NCBI GenBank assembly: GCA_026692885.1
Contig: JAPLNJ010001179.1
Coordinates: forward strand, 1 to 44,678
Source: Planctomycetota bacterium
Lineage (GTDB): Bacteria; Planctomycetota; Planctomycetia; Pirellulales; Pirellulaceae
Reading direction: 5' to 3'
DNA length: 44,678 bases
Shown here in pieces: positions 27,601 to 38,100 of the stretch. The translations under genes were made by a program, and so were the position numbers. The notes beneath the pieces were generated by a model, which saw only the letters and a program-made list of their open reading frames with translations, was not told where the DNA came from and ran no database searches. The number at the start of each line of letters is the position of its first letter. The first letter of the stretch is position 1.

Positions 27601-28866
27601 GGCTGGCCGGTGCTGGCTCCCTACGCGGCCATTCTGCTCGATGATGAGTCGCTCAAGACGATCCAGAAGGACGGCGACATTACCGCCGCTCTGGACCGGT
27701 TGAAGAAGTGGCGTGAGCAACGCAGGCCCGATGTCGAGGCACTCATCGAACGGCTCGACACGCTGATGGGGGATATCAAGCAGGCCAACCCCGTGGCCGA
27801 CATCCTCAAGTCTTGGGGGGAGTTCCTCTCGACCAAGATCGACGACACCGAGGCCATCTCGCACCTGCTCAACGCCCTGGATACATCGTTCGGCTACACC
27901 TGCTACGCGAAGCAAGAAGCCAAGACTACGGAACTCGACGATCTGGCGACCCGCAAGAGGACCTGGGAGCAGGCTGACGCCTTTTGTCGGCACGATCAGA
28001 AGATCAGAGCGGCCTACCGGTACTCGCAGTTGCAGGTGAAGAAGGACGGTCCGGTCGGCGAACTGAGGGACAAGCTCCGCAGCCTGGGCAAAAAGCTCGA
28101 CCACGTCGGCGACCTGATGGACTCCGAGGCCAAGCTGCAAAGCCAACTGCTCGATCTGCTCGATAGTGTCCAGGGCACCTACAAGACACGCTATCTCCAG
28201 GCGTTTGACGAAGTGACCGGCAAGTGCGAGCAAGTTCGCACGGAGATCGACAACGTGCCGGATTCCCTCCCGTTCCAAGCCATCGTCGAGCTAGTCAAGA
28301 TCGAGGCTCTCAATAGCGTCAGCGTCGGCACGCTCAAGGACCAAGTGGCGGGTTTCAAGGACGGGCTGTTCCAGTCGTCGCTAGACCGGAATGCCGTGGA
28401 TGCCGGGCTGAAGCATCGTCCGCAGCCGGAAGGTTGTTCGCTGCATGTGGACGAGGCTTCCAGCCTCGTTCTCCACGCGGAAGACTGCCTGGCAAACGCC
28501 CAAACGGAGGTGCAATCCGCCCTCGTGAACATGGCGAGCCTGCTAAGACAACCAGCTCTGCGGACACTCTTGGAGCAAGGCAAGCAGGAGAAGTTCATCG
28601 CCGACGTGCTGGCGGCGGGAAACGAGGACATGCTGGCAGCATTACTAGCTGAGTGTATTCCGGCAGACCCCGCCCATGCCAAGCTGCTGGCGAAGTACCT
28701 GAAGAAGATCGTGGTCAAGGTGATCCACCTGAACGAGTTCCGGCCAACCAAGACCAAAGTTGAAAAGGGCGACATCGAGAGCGTGGTCGGTGAGTTCCGC
28801 AAGTTCCTTCAAAACGCAATGGACGGTGATGGCAAGGGCCAATCCACCATCTTGGAAATCAAGTAG
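24598..28866 (+). CDS. large P-loop ATPase, BrxC/PglY-like (1422 aa)
   Basis: The ATG at 24598 overlaps the previous TGA and is preferred to a GTG 15 bases upstream. The Walker A motif is DFGTGKSH (Lys99) and Walker B is [13 protein letters not shown] (Asp304, Glu305), with about 200 residues between them, a layout shared with the large BREX ATPases BrxC and PglY. The N-terminus ([17 protein letters not shown]) and the central and C-terminal halves are long and helical (from about residue 1130, [17 protein letters not shown], onward, coiled-coil-like). The length, 1422 residues, is close to that of BrxC/PglY proteins (about 1200-1300). In BREX this ATPase acts with a methyltransferase to distinguish self from phage DNA. 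It is intact and directly follows the BrxF-like gene. The methyltransferase gene begins eight bases after its stop. Confidence 0.78.
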   Translation: MTDLFKRQTLDQLCDVPDDIIDVYVVERHIWQGGTVDAEAEAKRNRRAEPRTVMDFLIDPVRSLLNDVLRQLAAPYDPSSKVNPIGQGWWLQADFGTGKSHLLSFLGALALGDKQAWDIVNELETKIKKGKRESIYQFYDSGLAKKSTGKSKGIFVAVKTLVGQGGGTIGVSDTGRKLTEYILDAIQDQYFAENRTLISVYPVEVLADRFECELDLYRKRLAKFLKDPKFFDEEEQEEVDKFLDDLRHSKNQTVRRDCGTKLWRFYKDCLKTTPDIPLEAEAVLKHTVETLLAQGYEGLLLILDEVSLFMKNRTDEQRVDDEKTLVVLSNRLAKTHCLPVWTICSAQQALESKMGVKNIIANDRLKNVALLQDESNFYDIVLSRVRTVTKPDSIGPYFADYARGFTWPNAIGSETFARFFPFYKPAIDVLKAVSDNLTTVRSSVHFMHQTLKTQRKAKANELITLWQMFDDVVSYEEDPSGTTAGIAAISSKFNDEYKAYQAGRRIIGQATKGRLKVYASRCEKIVKTLFLYNIAKMQPNGLSVEEIMNSVMEWVDHDKGQKADVKDNLDHYEVLLDELAKEVPQVKKVGKNFIFNPEGGGIDIKDLFQRARSHAENSEVQQREAWNQLLALDGWEIKTSLLTMDLARNTKSIFRSIAPAEQKDVEVEWHGRTIKGRLYMRDLLDIASKGQALPPLNTASSDHDFAVFISNRPCGDKVTDLSKRVGDPRTLFWTPAQRTSQEKDLLLDFAAYRELVKDHQHKDTEDAKDVVQWVAGRLRDEIGSIAKIVTDSFGRGQISAADHVGIKFNCQGELLPILTPLVGQVLDGVYVSKKLEFDAPAPFNDAEAIKVINGVVKAGDIPKGTKPNQFTSAADNYGYALGIMKKDGTKQLNTKGNEFVEDMDEWIETQTSQGHPQILVETVCKNFTGTGGPNDKNYGLCRRMIDIYLLCLVREGKLRILMSGKGAATAEHIDYTNFADLTFNAALLNSMTKVQRLKAPEGWPVLAPYAAILLDDESLKTIQKDGDITAALDRLKKWREQRRPDVEALIERLDTLMGDIKQANPVADILKSWGEFLSTKIDDTEAISHLLNALDTSFGYTCYAKQEAKTTELDDLATRKRTWEQADAFCRHDQKIRAAYRYSQLQVKKDGPVGELRDKLRSLGKKLDHVGDLMDSEAKLQSQLLDLLDSVQGTYKTRYLQAFDEVTGKCEQVRTEIDNVPDSLPFQAIVELVKIEALNSVSVGTLKDQVAGFKDGLFQSSLDRNAVDAGLKHRPQPEGCSLHVDEASSLVLHAEDCLANAQTEVQSALVNMASLLRQPALRTLLEQGKQEKFIADVLAAGNEDMLAALLAECIPADPAHAKLLAKYLKKIVVKVIHLNEFRPTKTKVEKGDIESVVGEFRKFLQNAMDGDGKGQSTILEIK

Positions 28867-28874
28867 GCACTGTG

Positions 28875-31249
28875 ATGGCGAAGAAGAACACTAACACTGG
28901 AAAGAAGCTCTTCGAGTCGGTCGATGAAGTGCAATCGATGCCGGAAGGGTACTACTCTGGGGATCAACCCAACCCGAATCTTCGGCGGTTCGTCGAAGAA
29001 CATGCCACGCTGTATGACCCAGAACAGGATCAGTACAAGGTCCGTGCCTTCACTACGCCGATCACGACGACGAAGGCAACGGCGATCTACAACATGCACA
29101 CATACTGGTCTAAGAAGCCACACGACGCAATTCGCCAGTACATTCGCCACTACACCAGCCCCGACGATCTTGTTCTTGATCCATTCTGCGGTTCTGGTGG
29201 TACATGTCTAGCTGCTTTACTAGATAGCCGTGCAGCTATAGCCATTGACCGAAGCCCAGCCGCAACATTCATCACCAAGAATTATTCTACCCCGGTTCCA
29301 CACTCTGCTAGTCAGGAATCGATGGCAAAGACAAGAGATTCAACGTATGCCCGCATTGCATAGAAGGGGGGCACAAGGAACGCATTCGTTCGCAAGGAGA
29401 GAAATTTGGGGCCATTCCTGTTGCAACGAGTTACATTTGCCTCTCCGGGTGCAAACCAAAACGATCACTTCGCTCTCACAATGACGACAACCCAAGAGCC
29501 AAGGAGTATTTCCACACTTTCGATGTGGCAAAGATCGACGAAATCAAATCAGCGTCTATTCCGTACTGGTATCCGCAAGGCTACAGCATGAAGGATCTCA
29601 GCCGATACCAGCGTGATGCCCTATTTTATTATTGCGTTGAAGAGGTAGCTGACCTATACACGAAACGCAATCTGTGGGCTGTCGCCGCACTGCGTGATGC
29701 AATCTCGAAGATTCAAAAGGACAGCGTGCGTGATTTCCTTTACTTTGGACTGAATGCAGCACTCCTGGGCGTTTCTCGAATGGTACGAGCGAGCAACACG
29801 GCAACAATGCCTGGAACGTACTACATGCCGCAGGTGTCCAAGGAAGTTCATGTTTGGGAATCGTTTAAGAATAAATCGGAGGTGGCATTGAAGGGACATC
29901 GTGAAATTGATTTTCCGTCCGTCCCAAAGATTCTGGTCTCAACGCAATCAGCCTGCGACTTGTCTGCAATCCCGCCGAATTTGATTGACTATATCTTTAC
30001 CGATCCGCCATATTCGCATACCGTTCAATATGGTGAACTGAATTATGTTTGGGAGGCGTGGCAGAAGGCGGATACTGCGTGGCACGAAGAAGAGATCGTT
30101 GTGAACGAAGTGAGAGGAAAGTCGGAGTCAGATTGGGCATCTCGAATGCTCAGAGTCATGTCAGAATGTTTTCGTGTCTTGAAGCCAGGACGGTGGCTCA
30201 GCTTGTGCTACCACGATACATCGGAAGGGACGTGGGAGCTTGTACAAGATGTCATGGCCGAAGTCGGTTTCATTGTCGATAAGAACGAGTCGGCATTGTT
30301 TATCGATACCGGACAGAAGTCTTACAACCAAGTCACCGCTGATAAGGCGACCAAGCGGGACTTGGTACTGAACTTCAGAAAGCCAAAGGCCGGAGAATGG
30401 CAGATTCGCATTTTCGAGCCAGGCAACTTTCAGGATGCGGCTCGAAGTGTCATCCGTGATTACCTAACGGCGCACCCCGGATCGACGAAGGATCGCATTT
30501 ACGACGTTCTCATTAGCAGTCTTGTTCAGAAGGGGCAAATGGAGGCCCATGACTTCGAGACTTTGCTAAAGAGCGTGGCCGAAGAAGTTCGGCAACCCGT
30601 CAAGGAGGACTTGTTCCGCAACAAAGAACCGGACCTGTTCGGATCGCACATCCAGAGTCGCTGGTATCTGAAAGAGACTGCCGATCAGGTGGACCAGGCA
30701 GAGCAAGCTAAGGAAGACGCTTCCGCCAAACGTCTGGGAAAGGTCATCAGCGAATACTTGAAGAAGAAACCTGAACTCGAGGGGGTCCATTACAGCGATC
30801 TCTTCGAGCAATACCTGCCAGTGCAGGACAAGCCACGCCGACTGTTGGCCGACTGGCTGCCGGAATACTTCATCAAGACGCTGAGTGGCACATGGCGACT
30901 GCCGGACAGCGAGGAAGCCGAGCAACTCGCGAAGCTTCGTGAAGCAGGCACACTGCGACGGATCAAACGCTTCGCCAACGCCTTGATCGAAGGTGTGCCG
31001 GTGCGGGATAAAGATTGCCCCGGCAGCGACGTGGACTTGCTCGACTGGCTGCGGCAGTGCCGTCGTGCCGGTCTCTACGAACAAGGCCGGGCGATCTACG
31101 AGAAGAGTCTCCGGCTGGACAAACTTACGGAGGAAGAGCGGCTTGAGGCTGACGAGTGCTGGCAGATTTGCGTCCGCCGAGGCAGTGATGAAGAGGCCAA
31201 GCCGAAGAAGCGGCAGCGTAAAGTAAAGCTAGGTGATGACGACGAATAG
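28875..31249 (+). pseudogene. BREX-like DNA adenine methyltransferase (PglX-like), frameshifted
   Basis: The first part (28875-29363) carries [19 protein letters not shown] and the SAM-binding motif [10 protein letters not shown] (Asp102), and ends ...[12 protein letters not shown] before leaving frame. The second part continues in another frame: it is open from 29312 (TAG at 29309-29311) and reads [20 protein letters not shown], then HNDDNPRAKEYFHTFDVAKI, the catalytic motif IV DPPY at 30002-30013, and a helical C-terminal specificity region to 31249. The join near 29298-29312 is out of frame and, from memory of intact relatives, lacks about 50-60 residues before the CPHC zinc-ribbon. The enzyme is thus probably inactive, although each half might be made. 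Base use is more A/T-rich here (27 G/C in 29581-29640 against 41 in 33421-33480), suggesting acquisition. Confidence 0.8.
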
Positions 31250-31261
31250 GAGGAAACCAAG

Positions 31262-31504
31262 ATGATTAAGACATTACACGGCAGAGTCCACGGCAGGACC
31301 ATCGAACTCGACGAAGACCTCGGCGTGGCTCTGGACCAAGAGGTCGAGGTTCAGGTGAGGATTGTTCAGTCGGGACAGGAATGGGGAGCAGGTATTCGTC
31401 GCTCCGCAGGCGGTTGGGCGGACTACCCGGAAATGGATGCCATTATGGAGCAGATTTACCAGGACCGGAAGCTGGAGCGTCGGCCCCAAATGGAGGACCA
31501 ATGA
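31262..31504 (+). CDS. VapB/DUF104-like antitoxin (80 aa)
   Basis: A strong GGAGG overlaps the methyltransferase stop, so it can be read from the same mRNA. The N-terminus ([20 protein letters not shown]) is the beta-rich strand pair of AF2212/DUF104-like and AbrB-like small antitoxins, and the C-terminal tail ([20 protein letters not shown]) is the toxin-binding helix common in planctomycete PIN-toxin pairs. The toxin gene begins in its stop codon (ATGA) but is only a stub, so this is an orphan antitoxin. Confidence 0.7.
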   Translation: MIKTLHGRVHGRTIELDEDLGVALDQEVEVQVRIVQSGQEWGAGIRRSAGGWADYPEMDAIMEQIYQDRKLERRPQMEDQ

Positions 31505-31599
31505 GTCATCTTTTGGATTCCAATAGGCGAGGTAATCGGTCTGGCAGTGATCGGCGACGACCGGGGATGTCTCTTGCACTTCGAGATGCAGGCGACTAA
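31501..31599 (+). pseudogene. PIN-domain (VapC) toxin stub
   Basis: MSHLLDSN is the normal beginning of PIN toxins (MSHLLDTN, carrying the first catalytic Asp). After eight residues it switches to unrelated sequence and stops at 31597-31599. The position, overlapping the antitoxin stop, supports a former toxin gene that has been deleted. Confidence 0.6.
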
Positions 31600-31657
31600 A
31601 GGTTCAGGTCGAGTTATCAGCTTAGGTTCCATGCAGAAGGTGATGAAGGAGAGCGTT
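31523..31657 (+). pseudogene. Lon-type (S16) protease domain fragment, BrxL candidate
   Basis: In the third frame the sequence reads [13 protein letters not shown], then [18 protein letters not shown] and [10 protein letters not shown]. This matches the beginning of the Lon proteolytic domain, in which IGQVNGLAW is followed by LLTIE and GSLGEVMQES in E. coli Lon. Only about 45 residues survive, directly joined to the PIN stub upstream and to a palindromic repeat downstream. It might be the end of a BREX brxL (Lon-like) gene or of an ordinary lon gene. Confidence 0.6.
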
Positions 31658-31660
31658 GCG

Positions 31661-31728
31661 CATCGTAAACGCGAAGCGTCAGCGAGGAAGAGCGGCGTTT
31701 TCCTCCCTGACGCTTCGCGATTACGATG
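31661..31728. repeat. 29-bp inverted repeat hairpin
   Basis: Arms 31661-31689 and 31700-31728 pair with two mismatches (CATCGTAA, CGCGAAGCGTCAG, GAGGAA) and a 10-base loop. This palindrome type, with GCGAAGCGTCAG, is widespread in planctomycete genomes. It marks the right end of the Lon fragment. Confidence 0.75.
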
Positions 31729-32063
31729 ATCCGCTGCTAGCGTTCTGCGTCACCTTATGATCAAGGCCGGAAGAGGGGGTCGGGGGGCAGTCCCTTGCCC
31801 GCAACCTCGAACAGGACTAGATTGCTGGTGCGGCGATGCGTTGGCCCCGGCGGTCTCACGTGCGACCGGGATTCCCGATGGTTGCGAACTAGTTGGGTTT
31901 AGCAACTTCTGGAGAAGATAACTGTGTCCGCTGGTTGACGCGGGCGGTTGTCAATCCGGCAATCGCCAACAACAGGACGAAGCAGGGAAACTCGCAAGAA
32001 ATGCTTGATTTCCAGGCTATTTTCAATTTTTCGGTTAGACAGCTCAGTTGTTAAAGAAACTTC
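31729..32063. other. intergenic region before ettA
   Basis: 335 bases without a gene. It contains a half copy of the GATCAAGGCC repeat (31755-31768) and, in its right part, a less G/C-rich stretch (about 31995-32050) where the ettA promoter is expected; I cannot assign -35 and -10 boxes with confidence. Confidence 0.5.
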
Positions 32064-33737
32064 ATGGGAAAACAATACATCTACACGATTTCGCAATTGA
32101 CGAAGAAGCACGGCCAGCGGGAAGTGCTCAAAGACGTCTGGCTGGCATTTTATCCCGGCGCCAAGATTGGCGTGCTGGGACGCAATGGGTCCGGCAAGAG
32201 CACCCTGCTGCGAATCATGGCGGGCGTGGACCGCGAATTCGACGGCGAAGCCCAGTTGACCCAGGGCTTCACCTGTGGCTACCTGGCGCAAGAACCGCAG
32301 CTGAACACCGCGAAGGACGTGTGGGGCAATGTGGAGGAGGCGGTAGCCGGACGGCGCGCCATGTTGGACCGCTACAACGCGATCAGCACGAAACTGGCGG
32401 AGCCGTTGGACGACGCCCAGATGCAGAAGCTGTGCGACGAAATGGCGCGGCTGCAGGATCGCATCGAGGCCTCGCACACCTGGGAACTGGATCACGAAAT
32501 CGAGATCGCCTTCGACGTCATGAACCTGCCACCCCGCGATGCTGACGTGGCGACATTGTCCGGCGGCGAGCGGCGGCGAGTAGCGCTGGGCAAGCTGCTG
32601 CTCCAGCAGCCGGATCTGCTGCTGCTGGACGAGCCCACGAACCATCTGGACGCCGAAGCGGTGGCGTGGCTGGAGCGGCACTTGTCCGAGTACCCCGGCA
32701 CGGTGGTGGCCGTGACGCACGACCGCTACTTCTTGGACAACGTGGCGGGCTGGATCTTGGAGCTGGACCGTGGCCGCGGCATTCCCTGGGAAGGCAACTA
32801 CTCGTCGTGGCTGGAGCAGAAACGCGAGCGGCTGGAGCGCGAGGAACGGGGCAGCCTGGCCCGCCAGAAGACACTGGACCGCGAACTGGAATGGGTGCGC
32901 ATGGCGCCTCGGGCGCGGCAGGCCAAGAGCAAAGCCCGCTTGAAAGCCTACGAGCAGATGGCGGCTCAACAGTACGAAGAGCGGCTGGACGAATTCGAAA
33001 TCCAGATCCCGCCCGGCAAGCATCTGGGCACCTTGGTGGTGGAAGCCAAGAACTTGGTCAAGGGTTACGGTGACCAGTTGCTGATGGACAACCTTAACTT
33101 CAACCTGCCCGCGGGCGGGATCGTGGGCGTCATCGGTCCCAACGGCGCCGGTAAGACCACGTTGTTTCGCATGCTGATGGGCGAGGAACAGCCGGACGGC
33201 GGCGGGTTGCGGATCGGGCCGACCGTCGAACTGGGCTACGTCGATCAGAATCGCGATGCACTCGACCCGCACAAGACGATCTTCGAGGAGATCTCCGGCG
33301 GTCACGACACATTGGATCTGGGCGGGCGCAAGGTCAACGCCAGGGCCTACGTGGCGCGGTTCAATTTCCGCGGCCCAGACCAGGAGAAGAAAGTCGGCGA
33401 TGCGTCGGGCGGCGAACGCAACCGGGTCCACTTGGCCAAGCTGCTGCGCCGCGGCTCGAACGTGCTCCTGCTCGACGAACCCACAAACGACTTGGACGTC
33501 GACACGCTCCGGGCGTTGGAGGAGGCCATTCTGAACTACGCCGGTTGCGTCGTGGTGATCACCCACGATCGCTGGTTCCTGGACCGCTTGGCCACGCACA
33601 TTCTGGCCTTCGAAGGCGATGCTTACGCACACTGGTGCGAAGGCAATTTCCAGACCTACGAGGAGCAACGCCGCGAGCGGTTGGGCATCAAAGACGACCA
33701 GCCCCGACGGTTCCGGTATAAGAAGTTGCGGAAGTGA
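32064..33737 (+). CDS. ettA: EttA, energy-dependent translational throttle ABC-F ATPase (557 aa)
   Basis: Two ABC cassettes in one protein, with no membrane domain. The first has [16 protein letters not shown] and [12 protein letters not shown]; the second has [23 protein letters not shown] and [11 protein letters not shown]. Between them is the helical linker that reaches the ribosomal E-site tRNA ([20 protein letters not shown]). The start ([20 protein letters not shown]) and length match EttA, which binds the ribosome and links translation to the ATP:ADP ratio. The second signature has Ala in place of the usual Leu (DASGGER). It is transcribed alone. Confidence 0.95.
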   Translation: MGKQYIYTISQLTKKHGQREVLKDVWLAFYPGAKIGVLGRNGSGKSTLLRIMAGVDREFDGEAQLTQGFTCGYLAQEPQLNTAKDVWGNVEEAVAGRRAMLDRYNAISTKLAEPLDDAQMQKLCDEMARLQDRIEASHTWELDHEIEIAFDVMNLPPRDADVATLSGGERRRVALGKLLLQQPDLLLLDEPTNHLDAEAVAWLERHLSEYPGTVVAVTHDRYFLDNVAGWILELDRGRGIPWEGNYSSWLEQKRERLEREERGSLARQKTLDRELEWVRMAPRARQAKSKARLKAYEQMAAQQYEERLDEFEIQIPPGKHLGTLVVEAKNLVKGYGDQLLMDNLNFNLPAGGIVGVIGPNGAGKTTLFRMLMGEEQPDGGGLRIGPTVELGYVDQNRDALDPHKTIFEEISGGHDTLDLGGRKVNARAYVARFNFRGPDQEKKVGDASGGERNRVHLAKLLRRGSNVLLLDEPTNDLDVDTLRALEEAILNYAGCVVVITHDRWFLDRLATHILAFEGDAYAHWCEGNFQTYEEQRRERLGIKDDQPRRFRYKKLRK

Positions 33738-33815
33738 GATCGACTTGGCGTACCGCCGTCCCTGGGAGACGGTGGCCGCCAAGACTTTTACTCTGCACGT
33801 CCGGGTTAGAGCTTA

Positions 33816-33936
33816 GGACCGGCGCATCAATAAGTGTCGCAAGTATTGTAGTCGTCACGCTCAGCCGTGTCGACATGTCATCTCGCGGAGCTTGATGACT
33901 ACTTTGAAGACCCGACAGTTATTGATGCGCCGGTCC
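33816..33936. repeat. 121-bp MITE-like element with 18-bp perfect terminal inverted repeats
   Basis: GGACCGGCGCATCAATAA (33816-33833) is exactly inverted at 33919-33936. Further inside, GTAGTCGTCACGCTC pairs with GAGCTTGATGACTAC with two mismatches, so the whole unit folds back on itself. It contains no open frame and lies after ettA, where it might also stop transcription. Confidence 0.7.
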
Positions 33937-33994
33937 TTTACGCGAGCCATCCTTATTCAGTGGCTGCAAGTTCGTAGCGACGCTGCAAATCGGC

Positions 33995-34059
33995 GTAGCT
34001 GAATTCGTGAGAATTCAGATGTTTCCGCCAACCCTACGAACTCTCACAAGTTCAGCTAC
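33995..34059. repeat. 65-bp dispersed palindromic repeat, copy 1
   Basis: GTAGCTGAATTCGTGAGAATTC (written here as GTAGCTGAATT + CGTGAGAATTC, 33995-34016) pairs with 34038-34059 with three mismatches. A second member of the family is at 38630-38693. Confidence 0.65.
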
Positions 34060-34080
34060 ATTCCGAACTTGGAACTACTG

Positions 34081-34848
34081 TTATTCGACCAGCTGGATGG
34101 TCCAGAAGTCGTCGGCCAGGTTCCCGTCGAGGAGATACGTGTAGGGCATTGTGAAGTAACCCTTCAGGCCCCATTTGTCGCTCCAGGAATTGCGCACGAT
34201 GAACCGGCTTTCGCTGTCGTCATAGCCGACAGCCAAAACCGCATGCCCCCCGATGAGTTGCTCCTTAGGCAGAGGCATGTTCACCACGCCGGTGGATGCC
34301 ACCGTCTGGCTTTCGAAGCTCTCGTAAACGCTGAACCCGAACACGAACGGAAAGCTTGCCGCCAGGCAGCCTTTCATCTGATTCAGGGTGCGTGCGATGC
34401 GTTGGTAACGCACGGCCTGGTGCTTGGCCGCCTCCTCGTAGACCGGCTTGGGAGGTTTTTCACTGAATTTGGCGATGTCATAAGGCCACCACGGTTTTTC
34501 TGGCGGAGCGCCTTGCTTGACGGCACTCTAGATGCCGTCGCGGAGCATGGCCCCGGCGTCGCTGTCCACCGTCCCTTCCATCACGCGTTCATTGTAGTAG
34601 ATGAAGTGTCGGGAGGGGGTGAACGTGGGTTTTTGTTTCTGCTTCTTCTGATTGAACTCGAGGGCGCCGGCGATCGCATTCGCCGTGCAACTGCCCAGTT
34701 GTCCCTGATCGTACGGCTTGGGGAACTTGGCACGAAGATCGACACGCGGTGGCAACGCGGCCAGGATGGACCGGGTTGCCGAAAACAGCTGATCCCGCTG
34801 GTCCGGCACATCGGGGGTCCACCCATAGCGAGCGATTTTGCGTGGCAT
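34081..34848 (-). pseudogene. papain-like (C1A) cysteine protease with an internal amber codon
   Basis: One continuous frame runs from the ATG at 34848 to the stop at 34081, interrupted only by TAG at 34528-34530, after MLRDGI. The N-terminal part has the active-site Cys in QGQLGSCTANA. The part after the stop continues without a shift (SAVKQGAPPEKPWWPYDIAK) and has the catalytic His in GGHAVLAVGYDD and Asn in VRNSWSDKWG. Length without the stop would be 255 residues, normal for this bacterial group. No signal peptide is seen. The break is a single base change (AAG, GAG or CAG to TAG), so it may be recent, a sequencing error, or suppressed. Confidence 0.85.
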
Positions 34849-34958
34849 CAGAGAACTCCTTACAGACGGGGAATACGGTTTGAAAGAAGAGGCAAACGAC
34901 AGGGCATTATTCGCTCACTCCACCGGGAGTCAATCCCCCTGCGGTGAACGTCTTGGAA

Positions 34959-35068
34959 CCTCTCGTTCCCAGGCTCCGCCTGGGAAGGCACCGTCTTGCC
35001 GGCTCCGCCGGCCCGCTGGCGAGGCGGAGCCTCGCGATCAGTGGGTTACGAGGCGGAGCCTCGTAACC
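34959..35068. repeat. 110-bp dispersed repeat with nested palindromes, copy 1
   Basis: Contains CCGGCTCCGCCGG, GCGAGGCGGAGCCTCG and TTACGAGGCGGAGCCTCGTAA in series. The same order of units, slightly diverged, is at 43711-43818. It fills the gap between the protease remnant and the helicase gene. Confidence 0.75.
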
Positions 35069-35101
35069 AGAGCGAACGTGTGGTTTAGGCGAATTCCCGG
35101 G

Positions 35102-38100
35102 TCAACTCAGCAGCAGTTGCAAATCGTCCGCCGTCAGATTGCGGATCACGCTGTTGTCGGCCGAGATGATGGCGTCGGCCAGTTCGCGTTTGCTGCGTTG
35201 CAGTTCGAGAATTTTGTCCTCCACCGTGTCCTTGCAGATCAAGCGGTAGGCGAACACGCGGCGGCTTTGCCCGATACGATGGGCCCGATCGACGGCCTGA
35301 GCCTCGACGGCCGGGTTCCACCAGGGGTCGAGGATGAAGACGTAATCGGCGGCCGTCAGATTCAAGCCGTGCCCGCCGGCTTTCAGGCTGATCAGGAACA
35401 ACGGGCAGCTTGGATCTTCCTGGAACCGAGTCACCGGTGCCCTGCGGTCCCGCGTCTGGCCGTCCAGGTACTCGTAGCGGATCTGCAGTTTGTCGAACCG
35501 CTGACGTACGATCGCCAGCAGGCTGGTGAATTGCGAGAAGATCAAAGCCTTGTGGCCCTCGGCCAACACCTCTTCGATCTGCTCGCACAACAGTTCGAGT
35601 TTCGCGCTCGGGTCACTGGCTTTCTTGGCGTCGATCAAACCGGGATGGCAGGCCGCCTGACGCAGTCGCAGCAGAGCCTCCAGCACGTGGATCTTCGACC
35701 GCTGGAGGCCCAGCTCCTCGACTTTCTTCGAGAGGCTGGCACGATAGAAGTCGCGTAGTGAATCGTACAGCTTGCGTTGCTTCGGTTCCATCTCGCAGTA
35801 CAGCGTCTGCTCGGTCTTGGCGGGCAGTTCTGTCAGCACCTGCTGCTTGGTCCGCCGCAGCAGGAACGGTCGCAGGGCTTTGGCCAACAGCGGCAAAGCG
35901 TGGTCTGCCTCGCTGAGGCCCGTCTTGGTCAGCGAGTTGAAAGCCGAGGATTGGCCCAGCATCCCCGGATTCAGGAACTCGAACAGCGACCACAATTCGC
36001 CCAGGTGATTCTCGATCGGCGTGCCGGTCATCGCCAACCGGTGCTCGGCGTTCAGCAGCCGGCAGGCTTTCGCGGCCTGGGAATTGGCGTTCTTGATGGC
36101 CTGCGATTCGTCCAGAATGGCGTAATCGAAACGCACGTCCTTCAGCGTGACGATGTCCCGCCGCAGTGTGCCATAGGTCGTGATCAGCAGATCGTACTGG
36201 TGCAGGTCCTCGAGCCATTGGGCGCGCCCCAAGCCGGTGAAGTTCAGCACCCGCAATTTCGGCGTGAATCGCGCCGCTTCGTCGATCCAGTTGAACACCA
36301 GACTCTTGGGCACGACGACCAGCGAAGGGGCCCGCGTCTGACCGGCCGGCAGCGACCGCGTGCGGCGGGCCTCCAGCAGCGCCAGGACCTGGATCGTCTT
36401 ACCCAAGCCCATGTCGTCGGCCAGGCAGCCGCCGAAACGGAAGTCACGCAGGAAATCCAGCCAGCCCAAGCCGTCCTGTTGATAGCCCCGCAACTGGCCC
36501 GTGAACTCGGCCGGCGCCTGCTGGGCCTTGATTCCCTCGAACGAGCGCAACTTCTGCCGGAACTCCTCGAATTGAAGATCGACCCGTACCTGGTCCTGCG
36601 TTTCTTGCGAGGCCAGCAGCGCGTCCAACAACAGGGCTTGGGAAGGGGCGAACTTCACGGCGTCGCCGTCCGTTTTACCCAGTTGGGCCAACCCGACGTA
36701 CCGCTTCAGCCAGACTTCGGGCAGCAGGCCCTGGCTGCCGTCGTCCAGAAGCACATATTTCTCGTTGTTCCGCATCGCCGCCAACAACTGCGGTAAGGAC
36801 GCGCTGACGCCGTCGAACTCGAACGTGCCTTGCAACTCGAACCAATCGATGCCCGAGGTGACACTCAGACTGTAGTTCCCCGGCTTCCGGACCCGTCGGC
36901 CTTCGCATTCGACCACCCAGCCTTGCTCCGTCAGCTTCTGGACCAGCTCCGGCAAGCGACGTTTGGGGAACTGCAGGTGAGCTTCCTCACGGTGGTAATA
37001 CGTCAGAGGCTGCAGCCCCTCAGCGGCCAACTGGCGCAGCAGAGTCCGTTCGCCGTCCGGGGAACGCAGCAGGACTCGCTGGTGTTCCGAATCCAGGCGG
37101 CCAGCACTGCGATCCTGTAATGGTATCGCCTGGTCGCCGTACACGAAGGAGAGGTCGGCGTGCAGCATGTTCGAAGTACCGTACCGCTCCGGCGACTTGA
37201 CGGACAACTTGCCCTGCGGTTCCAGCCGGACCTGCTCCAACCGCAGGTTCTCGGGCAACTGGACCTGGGGCAGGTTGGGCAGCGTCCACAGCCGTTTCAG
37301 CAGATCGTCGCGGTCCGCATAGGGGATCTCGATCGTCGGTGATTGGCGCAGGGCCGAAATCCAGGGAAAGTCCTGCTGGGCGTCCAGACGCGCCAGCGTG
37401 TCCGAAAACAACACCACACCGTGCCCTAGCAACAGTACGGCGTCGGTCAGCGGGGCCGCCTGCTCGCCGCGCTGCAACTGGCCGACGATTCGCCAGCACT
37501 GCTTGGTCTCGTCGGGCTCCAAACACAGCCGGAACTGCCACGGCGGGCCGTCGTCCCAGGCCACCCGGTGCCCCTCCTCCACCGGCAGGGCGACGTCGAG
37601 CGACCACACGAAGCGGCCGGTGGCACACAGTTGCGGCAGCAACTGATCGTACATGGCTGGCGAGATTGAGGTGCGTGAATACGTCTGCTCGCCGTAGTAC
37701 GACGAGCCGTAGGAATACGAGTTATAGGACGTATCGCTTTGGGCGTCGTTGCCCAGCAGCAGTTGCAATAGCTCCCCGTCTCGCGGGTCCGTGAACACGA
37801 GCGGATCCTGGCGGTGGAGGCTCAAGCGTTTGAGCTTGCCGAACTCGCCGGTCTTCCCCTGCTCACGCTGGTGGAAATCCACCAGCAACTTGCCGCGTTT
37901 CAGGCTCTCACCCACGTTGAGCACATACCACGCTTCGCGGCGTTTGTCGGTGATCTCCGTCCAATCTTCCAGCGGATCGGAACCCCTATCGGGCACGTGA
38001 CCCAACGCCGTGGCCAGTTGGTGTCGCCAGTCCGGACCGCGGCGGGGGACGGGGGGCGAGCCACCGGCACGACCGCCCAACCGCTTCCTCGCGGGTGCCA

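Noticed and set aside
24577..28278. Long reverse-strand frames opposite the large ATPase (24577-25713 and 26830-28278)
   Set aside because: The forward frame has Walker A and B motifs and overlaps its neighbours by ATGA; the reverse frames have no motif and are shadows.
31899..33782. 627-codon reverse-strand frame opposite ettA
   Set aside because: Antisense shadow of an unmistakable ABC-F gene; Gln/His/Arg/Val-rich composition with no domain.
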